Shown: positions 52,487-58,954 of the stretch, piece after piece | How positions within the stretch are numbered: the stretch's first letter is position 1 | Layout of the letters: each line of letters starts with the position of its first letter | NCBI GenBank assembly: GCA_003611875.1 | Contig: RAYY01000018.1 | Location: forward strand, 28,121-92,120 | Length of the DNA: 64,000 bases | Reading direction: 5' to 3' | Source of the DNA: a bacterium D16-56 | GTDB lineage: Bacteria > Bacillota > Clostridia > Lachnospirales > Lachnospiraceae | Notes under the pieces: generated by a model | Seen by the model: only the letters and a program-made list of their open reading frames with translations | Databases searched by the model: none | Told to the model about the DNA's origin: nothing | Translations under genes and position numbers: made by a program

Positions 52487-52837
52487 ATGAACTTTACAGA
52501 AAAAATAATGGAAATAATGGAGGAAAGAAATATAACTGCTTACGAAATATGCAAAAATTTGCATATTAGTAACACAACTTTTTCATCTTGGAAAAAGGGA
52601 AGTAAACCATCTGTTGATAAAGCAATAGAAATATTACGATATTTGCAATTATCAGCAGATGAGATTTTTGAGCTTAAACAAGGTATAGGAAATCTTTCTG
52701 CAGAAGAACAACAATTATTAGACGCTTACAAGAACGCATCTCCCGGGATCCAGCAGGCAACCAGGAAGCTGCTTGATCTCCCCGAGACAGCAGATCAAAA
52801 ATCTGAAAGCAAATTATCTCATTCAAAGATTGGGTGA
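52487..52837 (+). CDS. XRE-family phage repressor
   Basis: A 116-aa protein with an N-terminal HTH (residues ~5-60; ITAYEICKNLHISNTTFSSW, then KKGSKPSVDKAIEILRYL) and a short helical tail (LSAEEQQLLDAYKNA). GAGGGGG precedes the ATG. It is the only large plus-strand gene of the prophage and is divergent from all phage functions, as a lysogeny repressor should be. A 23-codon remnant of a homologue survives at 55274-55345. Confidence 0.88.
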   Translation: MNFTEKIMEIMEERNITAYEICKNLHISNTTFSSWKKGSKPSVDKAIEILRYLQLSADEIFELKQGIGNLSAEEQQLLDAYKNASPGIQQATRKLLDLPETADQKSESKLSHSKIG

Positions 52838-52947
52838 AGTTTCATCATTAAGGTTAATTTTCTGACAAAATATTGTGCAGCGTTTGGAATTGTCCGGAAA
52901 TTTTTCAACACAAAAAGACGCCATTTCTGACGTCTTCTCGTAACCTC

Positions 52948-52976
52948 TTGCATTTTGCGTGCATAGATGTTATAAT
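52948..52976 (+). promoter_or_regulatory. Promoter of antitoxin RNA 1
   Basis: TTGCAT (52948-52953), 17-nt spacer, consensus TATAAT (52971-52976). The identical arrangement recurs for unit 2 at 53444-53472. Confidence 0.75.
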
Positions 52977-52982
52977 CAGACT

Positions 52983-53073
52983 AACCAATCAGGATAATCC
53001 TGATTGCCCTTTTAAGTTTTGAACAAAAAATAATTGTCCTCAGCTTGGTAGGCGGGAGGACAATTATTTTTTT
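52983..53073 (+). ncRNA. Candidate type I antitoxin RNA 1
   Basis: About 90 nt from the promoter above to a strong terminator: TAATTGTCCTC (53031-53041) pairs with GAGGACAATTA (53056-53066), then TTTTTTT. It is antisense to the 3' end of the toxin gene at 53064-53141, the usual layout of convergently overlapping type I systems. Confidence 0.7.
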
Positions 53074-53141
53074 CGGTTATCAAGGTAAGTAAGTATAGCG
53101 AAAATTACTAACACAAGTGTTAATATCTCCATTGTACTCAT
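53064..53141 (-). CDS. Putative holin-like type I toxin 1 (25 aa)
   Basis: The 25-aa peptide starts MSTMEILTLVLVIFAILTYL and ends in the basic DNRKK. It has a single membrane helix with a charged end, matching the putative holin-like toxin family (Hol_Tox/TxpA-BsrG type). AAGGGGGTGAG precedes the ATG. Too short for routine gene finding. Its 3' end overlaps the antitoxin terminator. Confidence 0.8.
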   Translation of the reverse strand: MSTMEILTLVLVIFAILTYLDNRKK

Positions 53142-53443
53142 AGTCTCACCCCCTTCCCATAAAGAAAGGGCAACCGGTAATTATCCTCTTTGGTTAATCC
53201 GACTTACTCTATTATACATAAGATGCCAAAATCTGACAATCACCAAACTAAAATTTGTGCCACCAGCAAATTGCTGGTGACTAAAAACGTCGGTTCAGGA
53301 TGAGGATGGTTACTAGCGGGACCGGTATTGTCCGACGATTTAGCTGCAGCATAGCCGGATCGGGGTGCGTTGCTGTTGAATTGTCAGAATTTTTTGATCC
53401 GGAATACACAAAAAGACGCCATGCGGCGTCCTTCCGTAACCTC

Positions 53444-53472
53444 TTGCATTTTGGATGCGAAGATGTTATAAT
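53444..53472 (+). promoter_or_regulatory. Promoter of antitoxin RNA 2
   Basis: TTGCAT (53444-53449), 17-nt spacer, TATAAT (53467-53472). Confidence 0.75.
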
Positions 53473-53478
53473 CAGATT

Positions 53479-53565
53479 AATCAATCAGGATAGTCCTGAT
53501 TGCCCAGCAGAAGAAAAAAAGCAATTGTCCTCAGCTTAGCGGGCCGGAGGACAATTACTTTTTAC
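53479..53565 (+). ncRNA. Candidate type I antitoxin RNA 2
   Basis: From the promoter above to the terminator AATTGTCC (53523-53530) / GGACAATT (53549-53556) followed by ACTTTTT. Antisense to the 3' end of toxin 2. The unit is a diverged duplicate of unit 1. Confidence 0.7.
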
Positions 53566-53632
53566 GGTTATCTATGTAGGTGAGTGCTGCGAATATTACT
53601 AACAGCAAGGTTAAGACTTCCATGGTGTTCAT
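53555..53632 (-). CDS. Putative holin-like type I toxin 2 (25 aa)
   Basis: The 25-aa peptide starts MNTMEVLTLLLVIFAALTYI and ends DNRKK. It differs from toxin 1 at a few hydrophobic positions while keeping the start, helix and basic tail, and is preceded by AAGGGGGTGAGGCC. Conservation of the peptide in both copies against drift in the surrounding DNA argues that it is translated. Confidence 0.8.
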   Translation of the reverse strand: MNTMEVLTLLLVIFAALTYIDNRKK

Positions 53633-53757
53633 GGCCTCACCCCCTTTCTATTTAAAGAAAGGGCAACCAATAACTATCCTCTATGATTATCTGACTGCTT
53701 CCATTATACAAAATCCCCTGACATTTGACAACCACAAAATCCCCTCACAAAGCGGTT

Positions 53758-53778
53758 CTTGTGTACAGTGTATACAAG
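53758..53778. promoter_or_regulatory. Palindrome next to attR
   Basis: CTTGTGTACA-G-TGTATACAAG: 10-bp arms with one mismatch, ending 25 nt before the attR core. Candidate integrase or excisionase binding site; it resembles the chromosomal GntR dyad (CTTGTATACAAG) at 21041. Confidence 0.4.
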
Positions 53779-53803
53779 TCTACCAGCGGTAAAGAACCAT
53801 ATT

Positions 53804-53895
53804 CTCTTAATCTATTTGTCCAGGGTTCGAGTCCCTGAGGGCGCACTGAAAGTTCTGATTTTGCAGGCTGCGAACTGCGGGGTCGGGGCTTTTTT
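53804..53895 (+). repeat. attR core: 92-bp direct repeat, copy 2
   Basis: Exact copy of 43066-43157, holding only the 3' part of tRNA-Lys (anticodon loop onward), so no functional tRNA is encoded here. Confidence 0.9.
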
Positions 53896-54038
53896 TGCTT
53901 TTCTTGGAGGGGATGGTAAGAAAGGATTTGGATTTTGTCATTTCACTGAAATGACAAAATTAGGGCAAGGGCGTGATCGGGCTGCGAAGTTTCCGGCGGG
54001 AAGCTGCAGCCCGGCTGCTTATCGAAAGGGGGAAGCCG

Positions 54039-54489
54039 TTACCAGCGTTTGGTTTGGTACCCGGTCCGGAACAGTACGGGGTCTAAGGGGTAAATATCGG
54101 AATCCATCACAAAAACTGGTTGGCAAGATGCAGGTAGATCCGGGTGATGCTGTAATCGTAATGTCCTAAGAGGATCCGGAGGGATTCTAAGCTGCCGCCG
54201 CCCATTATGTAGCTGGTCGAAAAGGTGTGCCTCAGGAGATGGGGGTAAACCCGGTCCAGGCCGGTGTTGCGGCGGATCCGGATTAACATGGCCCGGATTA
54301 CGTTGGAATCAATGGGGGCCCGGCTGCGGCATTTCCGGAAGAAAGGGCCGTCCGGGTAGGTTTCCGAGAGAAACCTAAGGAAGTAGCCTGCGTTTTTCTC
54401 ATAAAACCTGAGTGTTGAAGGCGCCCAGGAGGATTTTCCGTTCTCTAAAAAGCGTTCAAAGGCTTCCTGTATGGTCAGCTCGTAATCTG
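54039..54489 (-). pseudogene. Integrase remnant of the second prophage
   Basis: Reads ELTIQEAFERFLENGKSSWA, joins at SETYPDG directly to PFFRKCRSRAPIDSN (an in-frame loss of the middle, with DG shared at the junction), keeps HLLRHTFSTSY and LLGHYDYSITRIYLHLANQF, then a 1-nt deletion gives a premature TGA. Arg-I is lost with the deletion, so it cannot recombine. Confidence 0.8.
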
Positions 54490-54809
54490 CTCTGACGGAG
54501 CATCTCCTTTTTCTGCAGGTATTCCTCCAGGATATATGCCAGGTGCAGGTCGGTTTCGTGAATGCGCCCGGTCTGCGCTCAGTATTCTTCCTTCATAAAT
54601 CGGACCAGGTAACGGCCGAAGGACTGATGGAAGCAGATCTGGTAGTCGCAGTCCTCCCCAAAAAATCTCAGCCAGTAGAAATTATGGTTCCGTTTGAAGG
54701 TGCAGTCCTTTACTGCTAGCAACTTGCTGCCGATGGTATTGTGTGCCGCAATGGCCTGGTACACGGCCCGCTTGCTTAACCCGCTTTTTAAACAGTAATA
54801 TTTTCCCAT
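54490..54809 (-). pseudogene. Early-gene remnant of the second prophage, broken by TGA
   Basis: Homologue of 51815-52213 starting MGKYYCLKSGLSKRAVYQAI. It keeps Gln where copy 1 has the amber codon, but has TGA in place of the Trp after MKEEY (54579-54581). Its 3' end is fused to the integrase remnant near 54490 by a deletion that removed nearly the whole phage. Confidence 0.75.
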
Positions 54810-54945
54810 TTCCCTTCCCTGGATTTGCTCTTGATTTTTTTATCCCGAAAAGTTAAAATAATATCGGCTGAGACATTATTTTACTTTTCGAGGCGGTTTT
54901 CCGTCCTCTCTTTTACCATATCATTGTGTATGGTTCTTTTTGGTG

Positions 54946-55112
54946 CTAGTACATCGTTCGGCAAATAACTGGACCAATCACGCAGAATATTTTTTCGAGT
55001 GTGCAGGTCAAAAAAACGCAGGCGTAGCGGGGCTGCGCTGAGGCTTTTTGGCCTGTACAATCGGGAAGACAGGCAAGCGATTGGTGTAGTTATTTGCAAA
55101 ACGATGTACTAG
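54946..55112. mobile_element. Palindromic MITE-like element 1 (167 nt)
   Basis: Terminal arms CTAGTACATCGTTCGGCAAA (54946 on) and its partner ending ACGATGTACTAG (55112) match over 23 of 25 bases. Inner arms around CGAGTGTGCAGGTC and GGCCTGTACAATCG, with an apex GGCGTAGCGGGGCTGCGCTGAG. No ORF. Folds as one long hairpin. Confidence 0.75.
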
Positions 55113-55273
55113 TACTCCGTACTGAAAACCTTTGTGTAAATATTTCGGTCTATTTTCCCGAGTGCACAAGTCCAGAATGCTCAGCGCAGCCCGCTACGCC
55201 TCCGTTTCTGAACTTGCACACTCGAAAAATATCCTCGAAAATTTACACAGGAACTTTAAGTACGGAGTACTAG
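55109..55273. mobile_element. Palindromic MITE-like element 2 (165 nt), opposite orientation
   Basis: Arms CTAGTACTCCGTACT (55109-55123) and AGTACGGAGTACTAG (55259-55273) are exact inverses; inner arms CGAGTGCACAAGTCCAGAA (55159-55177) and TTCTGAACTTGCACACTCG (55206-55224). The apex is the reverse complement of that in element 1. Shares the CTAG at 55109-55112 with element 1. Confidence 0.75.
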
Positions 55274-55345
55274 AAACTGCTGCATCTTCCTGAGCCAGCA
55301 GATCAGAAGGCTGAAAGCAAATTATCTCAATTAAAAATTGGGTAA
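55274..55345 (+). pseudogene. 3' end of a second XRE repressor
   Basis: 23 codons plus stop, KLLHLPEPADQKAESKLSQL then KIG, matching the last residues of the repressor at 52487-52837 (KLLDLPETADQKSESKLS). The rest is lost at the edge of MITE-like element 2. Confidence 0.75.
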
Positions 55346-55440
55346 GACTTCATCATTAAGAATAATTTTCTGATAGAATAGGAAGCAATACTTGAAATAA
55401 AATCAAACAACAGAGAAAGGCAAAGATCACCACATGATGA

Positions 55441-55487
55441 AAAATGCCAGGCAGCACTCATACAAAAAAGCTACTTGGCATTTTTTT
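55441..55487. terminator. Intrinsic terminator between the prophage remnant and the PepSY gene
   Basis: AAAATGCCA (55441-55449) pairs with TGGCATTTTTTT (55477-55487). Able to act on both strands; ends the convergent PepSY gene on the minus strand. The rest of 55346-55517 has no gene. Confidence 0.65.
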
Positions 55488-55517
55488 AGAAATGTATAAG
55501 ATCATATATAATGCAGA

Positions 55518-56357
55518 TTAATCAAGAACACTTTCCACATCCCAGTCAACGATTGCGCCCGATACAGCATCCACTTCAAATTCATATTCCAGCATGTTGT
55601 GGTAAAATTCACCTTTATAAATTAATCGTCCATCATCATACTCTTTATACACACGCCCCCATGTCACCTGATTATTTTTCAAATTCGCATGCTTCAGAGC
55701 AGATGCTTTGGCATCCTCTAGGCTAATGGAGCGGTTGGTTTCTGAAGATGATTCGGTCTGCTGCTTACTTGTCTTCTGGGATTTGCCCTGCTGATTTTGA
55801 TAAGATGCATCCTGCTTGGCATAGACACTGTCATTGTCAAAATCCCAGGCAATAATCTGTCCTGTCTGGCTATCGACATCATAATCATATTTCTGATAAG
55901 CGTTAGTATAAAATTCTATTTCATATATCAGCCTTCCGTCATCCCAATCTGTCTTTTGTTTGAGAAAGGTAACCTGATTTGCCTCTAATCCGGCATTTTT
56001 TAAAGCAAGATCCTGTGCCTGCTCCAATGAAATACCTTTGGCATTTTTGTCAGCCGCCGGGATGGTCTTTTTTTCAAAGTCAGCCGCCAGAACAACTCCG
56101 GAGTCAACAAGAATCTCATAGTCATATTTATCATTAGACTTGGTAATAAATTCCACATTAAAAATCAAATTTCCGTCCTCATATTCCTGCTCGGCAAGGA
56201 CAAATGATACGTCTTCTGATTTGACGCCGGCATGCTCCAGTGCAATAGATTTTGCGTTTTCCTCAGTAACAGGAGCTGCGAATACGGTAAATGAAAGTGC
56301 TGCCGTAAAAATTCCTGTTATTAAAAAAGAGGAAAAAAATGGTATCCTTTTTTTCAT
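55518..56357 (-). CDS. Secreted protein with three PepSY domains
   Basis: A 279-aa exported protein: signal peptide (1-28, ending VFAAP), then three PepSY repeats at ~30-95, ~105-175 and ~210-278, each with the pattern SIALEHAGV...Y(E/D)DGRLIYEIEF...YDYDVDSQTG. A Gln/Ser/Lys-rich linker separates repeats 2 and 3. PepSY domains are found in protease pro-peptides and regulators of extracytoplasmic peptidases; no peptidase adjoins. AAAGGAGG precedes the ATG. Confidence 0.9.
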   Translation of the reverse strand: MKKRIPFFSSFLITGIFTAALSFTVFAAPVTEENAKSIALEHAGVKSEDVSFVLAEQEYEDGNLIFNVEFITKSNDKYDYEILVDSGVVLAADFEKKTIPAADKNAKGISLEQAQDLALKNAGLEANQVTFLKQKTDWDDGRLIYEIEFYTNAYQKYDYDVDSQTGQIIAWDFDNDSVYAKQDASYQNQQGKSQKTSKQQTESSSETNRSISLEDAKASALKHANLKNNQVTWGRVYKEYDDGRLIYKGEFYHNMLEYEFEVDAVSGAIVDWDVESVLD

Positions 56358-56587
56358 GATCCTGAACCTCCTTTAAATAAGTGGTGAAAACTGATTTGCT
56401 GATATGTTTATTATATCACAAATCACAAAAAAAATCATCTGCTCTTTTGGATTTTCTAGTAAATATATCGATAGAAAAAACTCGGATTTGGAATAAGATG
56501 AGAGAAAAAGAAAAGGATTCTGCGCAGTTTTGTCAGATAAAATGTGGGTATACTATTTAAAACAATTTTTTATGGAATGAAGTATAC

Positions 56588-57181
56588 ATGAACTCATTCA
56601 ATTATTTGGTAATTGACCTAAAATTTTTTAATGCTTCTGCTGAATGTGTAGAGAGAGGGCTTAATCCTATGACCACCAATCTGGTTGTAGCAGATCCGGA
56701 ACGATCCAAGGGAACTCTTTGACTTGCGGTTACTCCTGCTATGAAACGTCTTGATGTCTCTGCCTATCTTTCCCTTTATCACATGACTTCACTGGAGGTG
56801 GCACAGACCATCATGAAGGACATTCTGGACACTGCCGGAATCCAGGCAGCCTGTGGAATTGGAACAAACCTTTATCTGGCCAAAATTGCTTTGGACATTA
56901 CTGCTAAACCTTCTGATAATTTTACAGGCTGTTTGGATGAAAAATCCTATCAAGATACACTTTGGAACCATTGTCCCTTAACGGATTTTTGGAGAATCTC
57001 TGTCTCACTTCATGTAGGATATTCCCATACCTGTCCAAACAGCCCCGCGAGAGGAACCGCATCCCTTCCCATGGATACCAATTCGGACAGTGTGATGATT
57101 CCCTCTGTCATAGAGTTGTACGAGCGGATCGCAGACCTCGGGTCACCGATCCGACGGATTGACATCTCGTGTGGGGAGTAA
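56588..57181 (+). pseudogene. Degraded Y-family DNA polymerase (UmuC/DinB-like)
   Basis: One continuous frame: NPMTTNLVVADPERSKGTL is interrupted by TGA at 56720-56722, where family members have Cys, then LAVTPAMK joins directly to LDVSAYLSLYHMTSLEVAQT (loss of about 100 codons including the catalytic SIDE motif), ITAKPSDNFTGCLDEKSYQ and NHCPLTDFWRI, then a second loss before PARGTASLPMDTNSDSVMIP. Two internal deletions and a nonsense codon make it non-functional. The little finger is partly kept (IADLGSPIRRIDISC). Confidence 0.8.
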
Positions 57182-57407
57182 GCCAAGACCCCAAATGCCG
57201 ATATCCCAGCGGGCAAAGCAGTTTTTGCCATTTTCTGATCTTCAGGGATTATCCGAAGCACTTTCACAACAGGAAAAATACTTGTTCCAATGTCTGAATT
57301 GTCTGGGGACATATTAGAAGATCTAAATCAAAAAATAAAGAAGGTCTGCTGCGGCAAAATTATATCGGTTGTATATTTTTGCAAAGGGGAATCCGTCAAA
57401 ATTTCAG

Positions 57408-57437
57408 TGTATAAATTCCTCTGTTTGACAGATACTA
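57408..57437 (+). promoter_or_regulatory. Candidate sigma-G promoter of spoVT
   Basis: TGTATA (57408-57413), 17-nt spacer, GATACTA (57431-57437), against the forespore consensus TGAATA / CATACTA. B. subtilis spoVT is sigma-G dependent. Confidence 0.6.
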
Positions 57438-57493
57438 CATTTACAGCTAAAACAACAGGTAAATGTCAGAATGCAAAATGGAGGAATTTTTCT

Positions 57494-58042
57494 ATGAAAG
57501 CTACGGGAATTGTGAGAAGAATAGATGATCTTGGAAGAGTTGTCATCCCAAAGGAAATAAGAAGGACCCTACGTCTTCGGGAAGGAACGCCGCTGGAGAT
57601 TTTTACTGATCGAGAGGGAGAGATTATCCTGAAAAAATATTCTCCAATGGTGGAGCTGGCTGCATTTGCAACCCAATATGCAGAGGCAATGGCTCAGTCT
57701 ACAGGGTTGATGGTCTGCATTACAGATCGTGATCAGATTATTGCAGTGTCAGGAGGTCCTAAGAAGGACTTAATGCAGAAGAATATCAGCAAGCAATTGG
57801 AGCATGCCATCAATGAGCGGGAAACCATTGTGGCATCAAAGGATGATAAACAATTTGTACCGATCATGGCTGAGGAAATGGAGGGAATTACCTATGAGGC
57901 TGTAACCCCCATTATCTGTGAGGGGGATGCCATTGGAGCAGTGGCTCTTTTGAGTCGGGATGTAAAAGGAAAATTCGGTGATATGGAAGTAAAGCTGGTG
58001 ACCACGGCAGCAGGATTTTTAGGAAGACAAATGGAAGCGTAG
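57494..58042 (+). CDS. spoVT: Stage V sporulation protein T (AbrB-family regulator)
   Basis: A 182-aa forespore transcription regulator. The N-terminal AbrB swapped-hairpin domain reads MKATGIVRRIDDLGRVVIPK then EIRRTLRLREGTPLEIFTDR; the C-terminal GAF-like domain covers ~60-180 (VCITDRDQIIAVSGGPKKD, AVTPIICEGDAIGAVALLS). Length and ends match SpoVT. The ATG at 57494 follows GGAGGAA; the frame extends upstream but without a start. It tunes sigma-G genes and germination properties. Confidence 0.96.
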   Translation: MKATGIVRRIDDLGRVVIPKEIRRTLRLREGTPLEIFTDREGEIILKKYSPMVELAAFATQYAEAMAQSTGLMVCITDRDQIIAVSGGPKKDLMQKNISKQLEHAINERETIVASKDDKQFVPIMAEEMEGITYEAVTPIICEGDAIGAVALLSRDVKGKFGDMEVKLVTTAAGFLGRQMEA

Positions 58043-58114
58043 TCAGGAGAAGATGGGGTAGAGGCAGCAGGCATACGCTGCCGTCAATCATTCGAGAACA
58101 CTTATATAGAAGGA

Positions 58115-58151
58115 AAAAGAGAGATTGTCAATTAATGGCAGTCTCTTTTTT
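58115..58151 (+). terminator. Intrinsic terminator after spoVT
   Basis: AAAAAGAGATTG (from 58115) pairs with CAGTCTCTTTTT, followed by a run of eight T. Confidence 0.7.
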
Positions 58152-58206
58152 TTCTAAAACATAAGAAATGTTTCTTAAAAAATGTTAATGAAATTGGAAA
58201 AAATAT

Positions 58207-58226
58207 CCAAATAGTGCATTATTTGG
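58207..58226. promoter_or_regulatory. Palindrome upstream of a small XRE gene
   Basis: CCAAATA-GTGCAT-TATTTGG has perfect 7-bp arms. The 19-nt stretch GTGCATTATTTGGAAGTGA recurs almost exactly at 63946-63963. A half-site, ATATTTGGAAGG, lies at 58270. Confidence 0.5.
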
Positions 58227-58291
58227 AAGTGATATAGTCAAGAATAGAGATAGACTAAGAATAGTAGCATATTTGGAAGGAGTATATTATT

Positions 58292-58534
58292 ATGAGGGAA
58301 CAGGAATTATTATCAGCTCGCATCGAATTTTACCGCAAAAGTCAAAGGCTGACCTATTACAAATTGGCCAATCGTTCTGCAATTCCTCTGACTACTTTGA
58401 TGCACATTGTAAACGGCTCAACGAAAAATCCTGGAATATTTACCATTATCAAAATCTGCAGTGGATTAAATATTACTATAGGAGAGTTTTTTAATTCTAA
58501 GGAATTTGAAAATATAGAGTTTGAGGTGGAGTGA
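58292..58534 (+). CDS. Small XRE-family HTH regulator
   Basis: An 80-aa DNA-binding protein: an HTH at ~8-65 (QRLTYYKLANRSAIPLTTLM, then HIVNGSTKNPGIFTIIKICS). No effector domain, so it probably acts as a dimeric switch. GGAAGGAG precedes the ATG. It stands between spoVT and the polysaccharide genes, beside a palindrome that reappears after loaP, so it might control surface polysaccharide expression (inference). Confidence 0.85.
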   Translation: MREQELLSARIEFYRKSQRLTYYKLANRSAIPLTTLMHIVNGSTKNPGIFTIIKICSGLNITIGEFFNSKEFENIEFEVE

Positions 58535-58584
58535 TGCATATACAATATGAGAACGCTTTGCGGAGATAAAGGGGGTATTATAAG

Positions 58585-58746
58585 ATGAGAGGGCAGGAAT
58601 TATTATCAATCAATGTGGAAATAAAGAATAAGGAACAGCGCCTGATCCAATATGTGCGGAGATATGAAGAAATGAAGCGGGAAACAGGTGCGCAGAAGAA
58701 AGAAGAAAGAGCAGATCCGGCAGAAAAGTCCCAATCGCCTGAATGA
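58585..58746 (+). CDS. Small charged protein (53 aa), unrecognised
   Basis: Starts MRGQELLSINVEIKNKEQRL, then a Glu/Lys-rich helix. AAAGGGGG precedes the ATG. The first seven residues (MRGQELLS) echo those of the XRE gene just upstream (MREQELLS), hinting at descent from, or a shared interaction with, that protein. Function unknown. Confidence 0.55.
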   Translation: MRGQELLSINVEIKNKEQRLIQYVRRYEEMKRETGAQKKEERADPAEKSQSPE

Positions 58747-58841
58747 TTACGAATGTGACAGGAAAAATTGGGTATGATAAGTATCAATTCAAATAGAAAA
58801 TTTTCATAAGAAACCTTCAAGAAATATCAAGAAATATTAAA

Positions 58842-58870
58842 TTGCGGAAAATGGGATAAAATGGTATACT
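58842..58870 (+). promoter_or_regulatory. Sigma-A promoter of the polysaccharide genes
   Basis: TTGCGG (58842-58847), 17-nt spacer, TATACT (58865-58870), 84 nt before the sugar transferase start. The leader has a small TGTCA/TGACA hairpin at ~58892. Confidence 0.65.
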
Positions 58871-58954
58871 GTGCAAAGAATAAAAAAATTGTCATATTGA
58901 CAGAAGCTTTTGCTCCGGAGGGTTTTTGTCAGTTCGGTAGATACGAGGTTGAAT

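Larger units (their letters stand above)
43066..53895. mobile_element. Integrated filamentous phage (inovirus-like prophage), ~10.7 kb
   Basis: Bounded by the 92-bp att repeats. On the minus strand, in transcription order: probable ssDNA-binding protein (50304), three small membrane proteins (50080, 49952, 49670), pIII-like protein (47375), two small membrane proteins (47128, 46849), Zot/pI ATPase (46205), replication initiator (44293), tyrosine integrase (43311). A divergent XRE repressor (52487) lies on the plus strand. This order matches Ff phages (V-VII/IX-VIII-III-VI-I). No secretin gene is present, which fits a monoderm host. Confidence 0.88.
53804..55372. mobile_element. Remnant of a second, related inovirus prophage in tandem
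   Basis: Follows the same order as the left and right ends of the first prophage: att core, two hairpins, integrase remnant, early-gene remnant, hairpin leader, then the 3' end of the repressor and its downstream sequence (to ~55372). All virion, zot and rep genes are gone. Two palindromic elements replace the operator region and most of the repressor. No third att core is seen to its right. Confidence 0.82.

Noticed and set aside
53281..53539. Overlapping frames between the two toxin units
   Set aside because: No ribosome site or family; the region is explained by a CACCAGCAA/TTGCTGGTG hairpin (53261-53279) and the start of TA unit 2.
52900..53720. A CRISPR array, because of the repeated blocks
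   Set aside because: Only two diverged ~330-nt units with coding and promoter content; no short regularly spaced repeats.
53804..53876. A second tRNA-Lys at attR
   Set aside because: Only the anticodon loop and 3' half are present; the upstream bases do not form the acceptor, D-arm or anticodon 5' strand.
56720..56722. TGA as a selenocysteine codon in the polymerase frame
   Set aside because: The protein also lacks its catalytic segment by deletion and no SECIS-like hairpin is evident right after; decay is simpler.
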